From assembly GCA_050949705.1 (NCBI GenBank), contig JBMNGG010000021.1, positions 62,001-126,000 of the forward strand: DNA of 64,000 bases, written 5' to 3'. Positions 16,804 to 27,580 of the stretch are shown here, piece after piece. The stretch comes from JBMNGG01 sp050949705 (GTDB lineage Bacteria; Bacillota; Thermosediminibacteria; Thermosediminibacterales; Tepidanaerobacteraceae). The stretch's first letter is position 1, and each line of letters opens with the position of its first letter. The translations under genes and the position numbers were made by a program. The notes beneath the pieces were generated by a model. It was not told the DNA's origin. It did no database searches and saw only the letters and a program-made list of their open reading frames with translations.

Positions 16804-18240
16804 GTGAATAATGATTTTGTAAAAGAAATAACACCTAAAACTAAGGACTTTTCACAATGGTATGTTGATATTATACTAAAAGCTGAATTGGCTGACTACT
16901 CACCTGTCAGAGGGTGTATGGTTATAAGACCTTATGGCTATGCTATATGGGAAAATATGAAACAGTTATTAGACAATCGGTTTAAAGCCACGGGTCATAA
17001 AAATGCGTATTTCCCCTTGTTTATTCCTGAATCTCTTCTTCAAAAAGAAGCAGAGCATGTCGAGGGCTTTGCTCCTGAAGTAGCTTGGGTCACACACGGG
17101 GGTGATGAGAAGTTAGGAGAGCGTTTAGCTGTTCGCCCAACCTCAGAAACGATAATTTGCAATATGTATTCAAAATGGATTAAATCTTGGCGTGATCTTC
17201 CAGTGCTTATTAATCAATGGTGTAACGTTGTGAGATGGGAAAAGAGCACGAAACCTTTTTTGCGGACAGCTGAATTTTTATGGCAAGAAGGACATACAGC
17301 ACATATGACTAAAGAAGAAGCTGAAGAAGAAACGTTAAAAATGCTTGAAGTATACAGAGATTTTGTAGAAAAAGAATTATCCTTACCAGTAATAACAGGA
17401 ATAAAATCAGATAATGAAAAGTTTGCCGGTGCTTTAAAAACATATACTATCGAGGCTTTAATGGGAGATGGAAAAGCTCTTCAAGCAGGCACTTCCCATA
17501 ATTTGGGTCAACACTTTGCAAAAGCTTATAACATAACTTATTTGGACCAAGATGGCAAGTTAGAGTATGTATGGCAGACATCTTGGGGTGTTACGACTCG
17601 CTTAATTGGTGCCATTATTATGGTACATGGAGATGATAGGGGATTAAAACTACCGCCAAATATAGCTCCGATACAAACGGTAATAGTGCCGATTATTGGT
17701 AAACAAACTGACTTGGTTTTGAATAAAGCTAAAAGCATTTATTCTGCTCTTAAAGATAAGGTTAGAATTGAACTTGATGATCGTAATGAGTATACACCTG
17801 GATGGAAGTTTAATGATTGGGAAATGAAAGGGGTTCCTATAAGGTTGGAGATAGGGCCCAAAGACATACAAAAACAACAGGTGGTTTTAGTTAGAAGAGA
17901 CACAGGAGAAAAAACCGCTGTCAGCGAAACCGAATTGCTTCCCCGTTTACAAAACATGCTAAAAGATATTCAAGGAAATATGTTTACTCAAGCTAAAGAG
18001 TTTATGCAAAAAAACATTAGGGAAGTCAAGGATTTTGACGAGTTCAAACAGATAATGGATGATAAAAGAGGTTTCATAAAAACACATTGGTGCAAGAGCC
18101 TTGAATGTGAACGATATGTTAAAGAACAGACAGGAGCAACACTTAGATGCATTCCTTTTTCAAAAGAGTCTGTTTCAGGAAAGTGCATAGTTTGCAATAA
18201 GGAGACTGATACTATAGTTTATTTTGCAAAGTCTTATTGA
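16804..18240 (+). CDS. proS: Proline--tRNA ligase, archaeal/eukaryote-like (ProS type 3)
   Basis: The 478-residue enzyme has class II motifs: motif 1 around SPVRGCMVIRPYGYAIWENM, motif 2 with RTAEFLWQEGHTAH, and motif 3 with LIGAIIMVHGDDRGLKLPP. It lacks the roughly 180-residue editing insertion of bacterial ProRS and instead carries a C-terminal zinc-binding extension with Cys in CKSLECERY and GKCIVCNKE, and ends in Tyr, as in the archaeal-type enzymes. It charges tRNA-Pro. GTG 16804 follows GAAAGGGG. It occupies the same position as the bacterial-type proS of B. subtilis, between ispG and polC. Confidence 0.93.
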   Translation: MNNDFVKEITPKTKDFSQWYVDIILKAELADYSPVRGCMVIRPYGYAIWENMKQLLDNRFKATGHKNAYFPLFIPESLLQKEAEHVEGFAPEVAWVTHGGDEKLGERLAVRPTSETIICNMYSKWIKSWRDLPVLINQWCNVVRWEKSTKPFLRTAEFLWQEGHTAHMTKEEAEEETLKMLEVYRDFVEKELSLPVITGIKSDNEKFAGALKTYTIEALMGDGKALQAGTSHNLGQHFAKAYNITYLDQDGKLEYVWQTSWGVTTRLIGAIIMVHGDDRGLKLPPNIAPIQTVIVPIIGKQTDLVLNKAKSIYSALKDKVRIELDDRNEYTPGWKFNDWEMKGVPIRLEIGPKDIQKQQVVLVRRDTGEKTAVSETELLPRLQNMLKDIQGNMFTQAKEFMQKNIREVKDFDEFKQIMDDKRGFIKTHWCKSLECERYVKEQTGATLRCIPFSKESVSGKCIVCNKETDTIVYFAKSY

Positions 18241-18362
18241 TATATAGATGCGTTGAGTAATCTTTATATATCATATTTTACATGTACTATTGGACTGGAT
18301 TCCCAATACAAATGTTTTATAAAAAAGTGATTGTAAAATAACAAAAAAAGAGGGTGGTTGTC

Positions 18363-19007
18363 TTGCCCACGACAATAACTGCAATAATACCCGCTTATAA
18401 TGAGGAAAAAACTATAGCAAATGTATTAAAACCTTTATCTTCTATGAGCATTATTGATGAAATTATTGTAATTAGTGATGGATCTCATGATAATACGGCC
18501 AAAATTGCTCGGGCTTTTAATGCCCGAGTAATTGAGCTTGAGAAAAATCACGGAAAGACAAATGCTGTGATAACAGGTGTTAAAAACACTGATTCAAACA
18601 TAATTTTGATGCTAGATGCTGATCTGATAGGATTAAGGCATGAACATATAATGAATCTTCTTTTGCCTGTTATTAACAAAGAAGCTGATATGACAATAGG
18701 GATCTTTAAGCATGGGCGAGGTGCTACCGATTTTGCACAAAAAATTGCACCTTTTCTATCAGGTCAGAGGGTTATTACGAGGTCAGTTTTCGATAAACTT
18801 AATAAATATAATGCGAGAGATTATGGTATAGAAGTAGCACTTACTCATATGGCTGAAAAAGAAAAAATTAGAGTAAAGGAAATAATTTTACCTGATCTGA
18901 CACATATGATGAAAGAGGAAAAAAGAGGTGTGGTTTTAGGGTTTTTGTCACGATTAAAAATGTATTGGGACATACTTTTTTGTGCTATTAAATGTAAATT
19001 TAATTAG
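18363..19007 (+). CDS. Family 2 glycosyltransferase
   Basis: TTG 18363 is six bases after GAGGGTGG; the in-frame GTG at 18354 lies within that site. The 214-residue product has the GT-A fold hallmarks: TAIIPAYNEEKTIANVL at the N-terminus, ISDGSHDNTA, and the DXD-like LDADLIGL near residue 85. No membrane helix is present, so it is probably cytoplasmic or peripheral. The donor and acceptor are unknown. It is isolated between proS and polC, with 100 bases of non-coding DNA upstream and no partner genes for polysaccharide synthesis. Confidence 0.8.
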   Translation: MPTTITAIIPAYNEEKTIANVLKPLSSMSIIDEIIVISDGSHDNTAKIARAFNARVIELEKNHGKTNAVITGVKNTDSNIILMLDADLIGLRHEHIMNLLLPVINKEADMTIGIFKHGRGATDFAQKIAPFLSGQRVITRSVFDKLNKYNARDYGIEVALTHMAEKEKIRVKEIILPDLTHMMKEEKRGVVLGFLSRLKMYWDILFCAIKCKFN

Positions 19008-19045
19008 AAATTACTGCTGTTTTTATACTATACAAGAGGGATAAT

Positions 19046-22000
19046 ATGGTTAACATTAAACAAATATTCAACGAAAAAGACCTGGAAATGTTCGATATGG
19101 AAGAAAAAAAAGCATTATCAGGCGTAATCATCGAGAATATAATTATTTCAAGAAAGCAAAAAAAAGTTGATATATATTTAATGTCTAAAAATAATATTAC
19201 TGAAACGATTTTAGAAAAAATAGAAAAAATAACCTTAAAACATTTAAAAGTAAATAAAATAAAAATTAATTGGGAAAAACTAGATGATTTAAAAAAGGTC
19301 AAAAGTTTAGTGTCGAAAGGATGGAGTCAATTTCTAGGCCAATTGTCCCAGCGATTCCCGGCAGCTACATCATTGTTACAAAATAGTGATTGGAAACTAG
19401 ATGGCGATTGTATATATGTTTATCTAGAACAAAGTGGAATAAAGCTTTTAAAAGAGCAGAGTATTCATTCATTTACTGAAAAATATTTTGAATGTTTAGG
19501 ATTTCCATTAAAAGTTGTTTTGAGAGAGAAACTCGAAAAAAAGTTACTTGATATTTATGAAGAAGAGAGAGAAATAGTTGAATCTATCCTTAAAGAAAGC
19601 GAAAATCGTGATAACTTAAAAAATGGTTTCAATAATTCATCACCTAATATCATAGGTAATATCATTTCAAGAGATCCGGAACCTATTGGGACTAATATAG
19701 TAGAAAAGAAAGATGTTGTATTTGCAGGAGAGGTTTTTAATGTTGAAAAAACGGTATTTAAAGAATAAAACAATAATGATTTCTTTTGGTCTTACAGATT
19801 ACACAGGATCAATTTCAGTAAAAGTCTTTCTTTCAGGAGAGCAGAAATCATTAGAAACAATGATTGAAGAAGGGCTTTGGCTTAAGATAAGGGGGAAAAT
19901 AGAGAAAAACAAATATTCTGAAGAATATGAATTAGGGCCTTTTGACATAAATATCTTAAAAAAACCTGAGAGGCAGGATGATTATCCGGAAAAAAGGGTA
20001 GAGTTACATTTACATACGCGTTTTAGTTCAATGGATGCTTTATGTTCACCGACAGAGGTATTAAAGATGGCTAAAAAGTGGGGCCATAAAGCTGTTGCTT
20101 TTACAGACCACGGTGTTTTACAATCATTTCCTGAAGTATATGCTGCTTCAAAAAAAATCGATATAAAACCTATTTATGGTCTTGAGGCATATCTTTTCGA
20201 TGACGAGTTGCCAGTTATGATATCACCACCTAATAAACCAATAGAAGATGTAACATTTGTAGTAACCGATATTGAAACATCTGGATTATGTTTTGATAGT
20301 GATGAGATAATTGAAATTGGCGCAGTTAAAATACTAAATAATGAGGTTGTAGACCGATTTAGTTGTTTAATAAAACCTAAGAAACCTATACCGGCTAATA
20401 TTACAAATTTAACAGGTATAACAAATGAAATGTTGCAAACAGCACAACCAATCGAGTTGGTACTTCCATCATTTATGCAATTTTTGGGTGATAGTATTTT
20501 TGTAGCACATAATGCAGATTTTGATTCAGGGTTTATTAGACGGGAAGCAAATAGACTTGGGTTACCTTTTACAAACAAAATACTAGACACCCTATCGTTA
20601 GCGAGAATAGTTTTTTGTGATCTGAAAAACCATCGGTTAGATACCTTAGCTAAAAAGCTAAATATCAGAATGGGATCTCACCATAGGGCTGTTGATGATG
20701 CCAATACTGCTGCATTTATTTTGCTAGAGTTACTAAGGGAAGTTAAAGAAGTAGGTATAGACGATCTTTCTAGGATAAATGAAATCTATAAATTACAAAA
20801 GAATACGGCAAAACTTATACCTTATCATGCAACAATACTAGTTAAGAACAACGTAGGTTTAAAAAATCTATACAAACTTGTTTCTATTTCTCATTTAGAC
20901 TTTTTTTACAGACATCCACGAATACCTAAATCTTTATATAGGACATATAGTGAGGGGTTAATAATTGGTACAGGATGTCAAGCTGGTGAGCTATTTCAAA
21001 GTTTACTACATATTTCGGATAGTGAAAAAATAAAAAATGCAATTGAATTCTATGATTTCCTTGAGATTCAACCAATTCACAATAATAAGTTTTGATTGAT
21101 AATGGATATGTAAGCAATCAGGAAATATTAAAGACAATCAATAAAAAAATATATAATTTAGGTAAAGAATACAATAAACCTGTTGTTATGACTGGAGATG
21201 TTCATTTTTTAAATCCAATGGATGAAATATATAGAAAAATTCTTTTAAGTGCTCAAGGTTTTCAGGATGCAGATAAGGAATCTAAGCTATTTTTCAAAAC
21301 AACTAAGGAAATGTTAGATGAGTGTAATTATCTGGGACCAGAGATAGCTAAAGAAGTAGTAATTGTAAATCCAAATAAAATAGCTAATGAAGTTGAAGAA
21401 GGTCTTAAACCTTTTCCGGAAGAATTGTATACACCAAATATTGAGGGTGCGGAGCAAGAAATAATAAGTATGACATATCAACGTGCTAAAGAGCTATACG
21501 GTAAAGAATTACCAGCACCAGTTGAAAATAGGATAAAGCGTGAATTGGACTCTATTGTTAATAATGGATATGCTGTTATATACTTGATAGCTCATAAATT
21601 AGTTAAGAAATCTTTAGACGATGGTTATCTTGTAGGTTCTAGAGGATCAGTAGGTTCATCTTTTGTTGCCACTTTGTGTGGTATAACTGAAGTAAATCCA
21701 TTACCAGCCCATTATTTATGTCCCAAATGCCAGACTTCGATATTTAAAAAAGATTCCAAAGAAATTGTAGGTCCCGATTTACCTGATCAGATTTGTCCCA
21801 AATGTGGTATGCTAATGGAGAAAGATGTTTTTAATATTCCTTTTGAAGTTTTTATGGGCTTTGAGGGTGATAAAGTACCAGATATTGATTTGAATTTTTC
21901 TGGTGAATACCAGGCTAATGCCCATAAATTTACGGAGGAATTATTCGGGTAAACAATATGTTTTCAGAGCAGGGGACTATTTCTACCATAGCACAAAAAA

Positions 22001-23301
22001 CAGCTTTTGGATTTGTAAAATCGTATTTAGAAGAAAGGAACATATTTTTACCTAGTATTGAAATAAATAGACTTTCAAATGGTATTACAGGAATAAAAAG
22101 AACGACAGGTCAACATCCTGGTGGTCTTATAATTGTTCCTAAGGACAAAGAGATATTTGATTTCACTCCTATCCAGCATCCGGCAGATGATAAGAATTCA
22201 GGAATAACTACGACACATTTTGAATATCATTCGATTTGTGATAGTTTGTTGAAACTTGATTTATTAGGGCATGATGATCCAACTACTATTAAAATGCTCG
22301 AAGGGTTAACTGGCTTTAATAGTATGAATATACCTTTAGATGATAAGGATACTCTAGAAATATTTTCATCTCTGAAGTCTTTATCCTTAAATCCTGAAGA
22401 ATTAGGAACTACTGTAGGTACTATTGGTGTGCCGGAGTTTGGTACAAAATTGTAAGACAAATGCTTGAAGATACACGACCTCTTCTTTCTCAGAACTAGT
22501 CAGAATAAGTGGTTTATCACATGGTACTGACGTTTGGTTGAATAATGCGCGAGATATTATAAGAAAAATATTGCAACATTAAAGGATGTAATTGCGACAC
22601 GAGATGATATTATGATATATCTTATTAGTAAGGGTATTAAATCGAAAATTGCTTTTAATATTATGGAGGATGTAAGAAAAGGAAGAGGATTGAAACCCGA
22701 ATACGAAAAACTTTTATTAGAAAATAATAATATTGACTCGTGGTTCATAAATTCTTGTAAAAAGATCAAATATCTTTTCCCTAAGGCCCATGCTGTTGCT
22801 TATGTAGTGATGGCTTTTCGTATTGCGTTTTTCAAGGTGCATTATCCTGAAGCTTTTTATGCCACATATTTTACTATTAAAGCAAATGACTTTGATGCAG
22901 CGTTGATACTCCAAGGACCAAAAAAAATACGTGAGGCTATGACAGAAATTGAACAAAAAGAAAAAGCTGCCACTGCAAAAGATAAAAGCCTTTACACGAT
23001 ATTAGAAGTTGCAAATGAAATGCACTTAAGGAATAAAAATTTTGTTCCAATTGACTTATACAAATCTGATACTAGGAAATTTATAATAACTAAAGATGGT
23101 ATTATGCCGCCAATCACTGCTTTACAAGGATTAGGAATTACTGCAGCTGAAAATATTAAAAATGAAAGAAAAAGAGGCAAGTTTACTTCTATTGAAGATC
23201 TCCAACAGAGAACAAAAATAACGAAAAATGTAGTTCAGATTTTAAAACAAAATGGGGTATTAAATAACCTTCAAGAAACTGATCAATTAAGCTTATTTTG
23301 A
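19046..23301 (+). pseudogene. polC: DNA polymerase III PolC-type, multiply frameshifted as sequenced
   Basis: Total length is about 4256 bases, right for a 1418-residue PolC. Domains appear in normal order: N-terminal and OB region, PHP domain from about 19996 (VELHLHTRFSSMDA), proofreading exonuclease (DIETSG near 20273; HNADFDSGF; HHRAVDDANTAA), rest of PHP, zinc-binding CPKC pairs near 21720-21815, palm (DKVPDIDLNFSGE), KKIKYLFPKAHAVAYV, helix-hairpin-helix, and the beta-clamp motif QLSLF at the end. I infer seven single-base indels: +1 in A6 at 19746-19751; -1 in T4 at 21090-21093; +1 in GGG at 21947; +1 in GGGG at 21972; -1 at 22450; -1 near 22482; -1 in A5 at 22564-22568. Correcting these restores one continuous reading frame. 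Confidence 0.87.
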
Positions 23302-23302
23302 G

Positions 23303-23331
23303 TTGCATTAGAAATACCGCTATGTTATAAT
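23303..23331 (+). promoter_or_regulatory. Sigma-A promoter of rimP-nusA-infB
   Basis: TTGCAT at 23303-23308 and a perfect TATAAT at 23326-23331 are separated by 17 bases, immediately after the polC stop codon. Confidence 0.82.
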
Positions 23332-23366
23332 TATCTAGTAATAGTAGATATTTTGGCAAGGGTTGT

Positions 23367-23388
23367 AGAGTGGGTCAATTCCCACTCT
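23367..23388 (+). promoter_or_regulatory. Leader hairpin upstream of rimP
   Basis: AGAGTGGG (23367-23374) pairs over eight bases with CCCACTCT (23381-23388) around TCAATT. It starts about 30 bases after the predicted transcription start and is followed by a short T/A-rich stretch. It could be a weak attenuator or an mRNA-stabilising structure. Confidence 0.6.
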
Positions 23389-23444
23389 TTAATATTATAA
23401 ATACAAAACTCCATTAGAATATAAGTTTTGGGAGTGATGCTGCT

Positions 23445-23919
23445 GTGTCCAATGAGACTATATTAGCAAAATTATGGGATTTAGGTCTAAAGGCTATTGA
23501 TGAGAAAGTATTTGAAATAGTAGATGTAGAATTTGTTAAAGAATCAGGTCACTGGTATGTCCGTTATTATATCGATAAACCTGGTGGAGTAACTTTAGAT
23601 GACTGCCAATTGGTTAGTCAAGAAGTAAGTAGATTGCTAGATAATGAAGATCCAATACCTCATAGTTACATTTTAGAGGTGTCATCACCAGGTGCGGAAA
23701 GACCTCTAAAAAAAGATGAGGATTTTTATTAAATATATTGGTTCATATGTGGAAATAAAGACATTTGAAAAGATTGAAGGCAAGAAAGTTTTTACAGGGT
23801 TTTTGAAAGACTTTTCAAACAACGTTATACACATAGAGGATGGGGAAAATTACGCGATCCCCAAAGAAATAGTATCTTCAGCTAAATTGAAAATCAGATG
23901 GGATGGAGATTTAAAATGA
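23445..23919 (+). pseudogene. rimP: Ribosome maturation factor RimP, frameshifted as sequenced
   Basis: GTG 23445 follows GGGAGTG. The N-terminal part (VDVEFVKESGHWYVRYYID, DDCQLVSQEVSRLLD, YILEVSSPGAERPL) is typical RimP. At the run of five T at 23723-23727 one T is surplus: with four, KKDEDFIKYIGSYVEIKTFE continues into the C-terminal Sm-like domain that ends at 23919. The reassembled product of about 157 residues has the normal length. RimP assists 30S maturation and nearly always precedes nusA, as here, where the end overlaps the nusA start by four bases. Confidence 0.87.
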
Positions 23920-24986
23920 ATATAGATTTTATTGAAGCTTTAGCCCAAATAGAAAAAGAAAAGGGCATTTCAAAAGAGATTTTACTCGATGCCTTAGAGG
24001 CATCTCTAATTTCTGCTTACAAAAAAAATTATGGATCATCTCAAAATGTATCTGTTAATATTGATAGAGATACTGGAGAAGTAAAAGTTTTTTCAAAAAA
24101 ACGTGTTACCGACGATGTTAAAGATTCATTATTAGAAATCGACTTATCGGAAGCACAATCATTGAATCCTACAGCTAAAATCGATGATGTGATTTCTCTT
24201 GAAGTGACTCCAAAGAAATTTGGCAGAATTGCTGCCCAAACGGCAAAGCAGGTAGTGATGCAAAGAATACGTGAGGCTGAAAGAAATATAATTTTTGAGG
24301 AATTTTCCGGTAGAGAGACTGATATTGTTACTGGTGTGATTCAAAGATTTGACAAAAAAAATGCTATAATAGATTTAGGCAAGACTGAAGTAGTTCTTCC
24401 AGTAAGTGAACAAATTTCTTCAGAACAGTATGTACAAGGCAATAGAATTAAAGTTTACATTCTTGAAGTCAAAAAAACTACTAAAGGACCACAAATAACG
24501 GTTTCAAGATCTCATCCTGGACTTGTAAAAAGATTATTTGAATTAGAAGTGCCAGAAATCTACGAAGGTCTTGTAGAGATAAAAGGAATAGCTAGGGAAG
24601 CTGGATCTAGAACTAAAATAGCAGTACATTCTAAAAACGAAAGTATTGATCCAGTGGGAGCTTGTGTTGGCCCCAAAGGATCTAGGGTCCAATCTATTGT
24701 AGATGAACTTAATGGTGAAAAAATAGACATTATTAAATGGGATAAAGACATATCTGAATTTATTTCAAATGCACTTAGTCCAGCGAAAGTTGTAGATGTT
24801 GTTATTGACGAGGATACCAAGATAGCCCGTGTTATAGTTTTAGAAAATCAATTATCTCTTGCTATAGGTAAAGAAGGTCAGAACGCAAGACTAGCAGCTA
24901 GGTTAACTGGATGGAAAATAGATATCAAAAGCCAGGATGATTTAGAAATAAAGGATAATCCAAGAGGGGATGAAAGTGAAACGTAG
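23916..24986 (+). CDS. nusA: Transcription termination/antitermination factor NusA
   Basis: ATG 23916 follows GGAGAT and overlaps the rimP end. The 356-residue product has the N-terminal RNA polymerase-binding domain (IEKEKGISKEILLDALEASL), an S1 domain with VTGVIQRFDKKNAIIDLG, KH1 with DPVGACVGPKGSRVQSIVDE, and KH2 with LAIGKEGQNARLAARLTGW. NusA modulates pausing and termination. The length matches Gram-positive NusA without the acidic C-terminal repeats of E. coli. Confidence 0.96.
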   Translation: MNIDFIEALAQIEKEKGISKEILLDALEASLISAYKKNYGSSQNVSVNIDRDTGEVKVFSKKRVTDDVKDSLLEIDLSEAQSLNPTAKIDDVISLEVTPKKFGRIAAQTAKQVVMQRIREAERNIIFEEFSGRETDIVTGVIQRFDKKNAIIDLGKTEVVLPVSEQISSEQYVQGNRIKVYILEVKKTTKGPQITVSRSHPGLVKRLFELEVPEIYEGLVEIKGIAREAGSRTKIAVHSKNESIDPVGACVGPKGSRVQSIVDELNGEKIDIIKWDKDISEFISNALSPAKVVDVVIDEDTKIARVIVLENQLSLAIGKEGQNARLAARLTGWKIDIKSQDDLEIKDNPRGDESET

Positions 24987-25242
24987 AAAAATACCTATGC
25001 GGATGTGTCTTGGTTGTAATGAAATGAAACCCAAAAAAGAATTAATAAGGATAGTTCGTACTGTTGAAGGTACAATTGAAATAGACCTTACTGGCAAAAA
25101 ATCAGGCCGTGGCACATATGTTTGTAAAAATGATGAATGTATTGAAGCATCAATTAAAGAAAATCGGCTTTCAAAAGCTCTAAATACTGGCATATCAAAA
25201 GAGACTGCATTGCGCATTAAAGAGGAGTTAACAAACTTATGA
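24976..25242 (+). CDS. ylxR: YlxR family RNA-binding protein
   Basis: GTG 24976 is six bases after GAGGGG; the ATG at 24970 touches the site. The 88-residue basic protein contains the YlxR signature RKIPMRMCLGC and a second GRGTYVCKNDECIE segment. YlxR-family proteins are nucleoid- or RNA-associated and always sit between nusA and the L7Ae-like gene or infB. It overlaps nusA upstream and the next gene downstream, indicating coupled translation. Confidence 0.9.
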   Translation: MKRRKIPMRMCLGCNEMKPKKELIRIVRTVEGTIEIDLTGKKSGRGTYVCKNDECIEASIKENRLSKALNTGISKETALRIKEELTNL

Positions 25243-25583
25243 AGTCTGTTGATGTGTACTCTTTATTAGGAATCACGCAAAAAGCAAAAAAACTAATATC
25301 AGGGCAAAACAGCGTTGAGCATGCTATCAATACTAGTAAAGTTTATTTAATAATTGTTGCAGAAGATACTGCTGAAAATACAAGAAAACGAATGGAGAAG
25401 TTAAGTTTAAGAAAAAATATACCTATATTTTTTTGGGGTCAATCTGATAAAATTGGTAAGGCAATTGGTAAAGAACGAAGAAAGGTGATAGGAATTATTG
25501 ATAAAGGTATTGCCAAAGCAATCTATAAACGTTTAAATTATTTAATGGGGGTGGGGGATATTGGCAAAATTACGCGTATATGA
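25239..25583 (+). CDS. ylxQ: Ribosomal L7Ae-like protein YlxQ
   Basis: The 114-residue product has the L7Ae/L30e/S12e fold pattern: SLLGITQKAKKLISGQNSVE at the start and YLIIVAEDTAENTRKRME in the middle. Family members bind kink-turn RNAs; the target of YlxQ is not defined. It overlaps ylxR by four bases and infB by about 22 bases. It is an ordinary member of the nusA-infB cluster. Confidence 0.88.
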   Translation: MKSVDVYSLLGITQKAKKLISGQNSVEHAINTSKVYLIIVAEDTAENTRKRMEKLSLRKNIPIFFWGQSDKIGKAIGKERRKVIGIIDKGIAKAIYKRLNYLMGVGDIGKITRI

Positions 25584-27558
25584 ATTGGCCAAGCAAGTAG
25601 GAATATCAAGTAAAAAGTTACTTACGATTCTAAAAGATTTAGATATAAGTGTAAAAAATCACATGAGTACTATCGACAAAGATACAGCAAAATTAGTAGT
25701 AGATTTAATTGAAGAAGAATCAGGAAAAGCGGCGAATAAGACAAAGGAAATTAATGACATTAATAAAAAACAGCCTGAGGAAAAGGAACCCATACAAAAA
25801 ATTGAAGAAAAAAGAAAAATAATCACCATTCCTTCCAAAATCAGTGTAAAAGATTTAGGTAATCATATGGGTGTGGAACCAGTAAAAGTGATAAAAAAGC
25901 TCATGGATTTTGGTTTAATGGTAAACATAAATGCAGAAATAGATTTTGATTCCGCCAAAAAACTTGCGGGCGAGTTTGGATATGATGTAACAAACCAAGA
26001 AGTAAAGGACAAAGGTTTACTAGAAAAGGAAGAACTTGACGATCCAAATGATTTAAAACCTCGTCCCCCTGTAGTTACGGTTATGGGCCATGTAGATCAC
26101 GGGAAAACATCTCTATTAGATGCAATTAGAGAAACAAATGTAACAAATCAGGAAGCTGGTGGCATTACTCAACATATTGGAGCATCTGAAGTGGAAATAA
26201 ATGGCAACAAAGTTATTTTTTTAGATACTCCAGGTCATGAAGCTTTTACTACGATGCGTGCTAGAGGAGCAAAAGTGACAGATATAGCTATCTTGGTTGT
26301 AGCGGCAGATGATGGTGTGATGCCTCAAACTGTGGAAGCTATAAACCATGCCAAAGCTGCTGGTGTTCCGATTATAGTTGCAGTAAACAAAATAGATAAA
26401 CCAACTGCAAATCCCGAAAGGGTAAAACAGCAATTAGCAGAGTATGATTTAATTTCGGAAGAGTGGGGCGGAGATACGATTTTTGTGAATGTTTCTGCTA
26501 AGGCCAAGACAGGCATCGAGCAGCTCTTAGAAATGGTACTATTAGTTGCTGAAATGGCTGAACTAAAAGCAAATAGTAATTGCAAAGCCCGAGGTGTCAT
26601 TATTGAAGCTAAGTTAGACAAAGGGCGTGGTCCTATTGCTACTGTTTTGGTACAACGAGGAACATTAAAGGTTGGCAATGGTATAGTTGCTGGTACAGCT
26701 TACGGAAAAGTTAGAGCGTTGTTTAATTCCTATGGAAAAAGAATAAAATCAGCAGGTCCTTCCATACCGGTAGAAGTTTTAGGTCTGTCGGAAGTGCCTA
26801 TAGCAGGAGATATTTTATATGCGGTTTCTAGTGATAAAGAAGCAAAAGCAATTTCAGAGGAACAAAAAAATATCCAAAAGGAATCAGAGTTTACTACTGC
26901 TAACCGAATTTCATTAAATAAATTGTTTGAAAGGCTTCAAAAAGGCGAAGTGAAAGACTTGAACCTGATAATAAAGGCTGATGTCCAAGGTTCTATAGAA
27001 GCACTGAAGCAATCTTTAGAAAAATGCTCAACGGATGAGGTTCAGGTAAAAATAATTCATGGCGGTGTTGGAGCAATAAATGAAAGTGACGTCATGCTGG
27101 CTTCGGCTTCAGATGCAATAATCATTGGTTTTAACGTAAGACCGGATTCTAATGCAAAAAAAATGGCTGAAAAAGAACATATTGATATTCGAACATATAG
27201 AATTATTTACGATGTAGTTGATGATATGAAATCGGCGATGAAGGGAATGCTTGAACCGGAATATGAGGAAGTAGTTCTTGGGCAAGCAGAAGTTAGAGCA
27301 TTATTTAAAGTTCCTTCAATTGGAACGGTAGCAGGATGTTTCGTAACTGAAGGTAAAATTACTCGTAATTCTCAAATACGTGTAGTAAGGCAAGGGATTG
27401 TAGTTCATGAAGGCAAAATAGCTTCATTAAAACGATTCAAAGAAGATGTAAGAGAAGTGATGAGTGGTTATGAGTGTGGTATTGGTTTAGAAAAATATAA
27501 TGACATTAAAGAACAAGATGTTTTTGAAGCGTTTATAAATAGACCAATAGAGCGATAG
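25561..27558 (+). CDS. infB: Translation initiation factor IF-2
   Basis: TTG 25561 follows a GGGGGTGGGGG stretch. The 665-residue product has the N-terminal IF2N module (LRVYELAKQVGISSKKLLTIL), a short Lys/Glu-rich linker, a second IF2N-like part, then the GTPase with G1 GHVDHGKTSLLDAI, G3 DTPGHEAF, and G4 NKIDK, followed by domain II-IV segments ending in SLKRFKEDVREVMSGYECGI. IF-2 delivers initiator tRNA to the 30S subunit. The linker is short compared with enterobacterial IF-2, as usual in clostridia. Confidence 0.97.
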   Translation: MAKLRVYELAKQVGISSKKLLTILKDLDISVKNHMSTIDKDTAKLVVDLIEEESGKAANKTKEINDINKKQPEEKEPIQKIEEKRKIITIPSKISVKDLGNHMGVEPVKVIKKLMDFGLMVNINAEIDFDSAKKLAGEFGYDVTNQEVKDKGLLEKEELDDPNDLKPRPPVVTVMGHVDHGKTSLLDAIRETNVTNQEAGGITQHIGASEVEINGNKVIFLDTPGHEAFTTMRARGAKVTDIAILVVAADDGVMPQTVEAINHAKAAGVPIIVAVNKIDKPTANPERVKQQLAEYDLISEEWGGDTIFVNVSAKAKTGIEQLLEMVLLVAEMAELKANSNCKARGVIIEAKLDKGRGPIATVLVQRGTLKVGNGIVAGTAYGKVRALFNSYGKRIKSAGPSIPVEVLGLSEVPIAGDILYAVSSDKEAKAISEEQKNIQKESEFTTANRISLNKLFERLQKGEVKDLNLIIKADVQGSIEALKQSLEKCSTDEVQVKIIHGGVGAINESDVMLASASDAIIIGFNVRPDSNAKKMAEKEHIDIRTYRIIYDVVDDMKSAMKGMLEPEYEEVVLGQAEVRALFKVPSIGTVAGCFVTEGKITRNSQIRVVRQGIVVHEGKIASLKRFKEDVREVMSGYECGIGLEKYNDIKEQDVFEAFINRPIER

Positions 27559-27580
27559 TATCGGCTGAGGTGAATAACAA

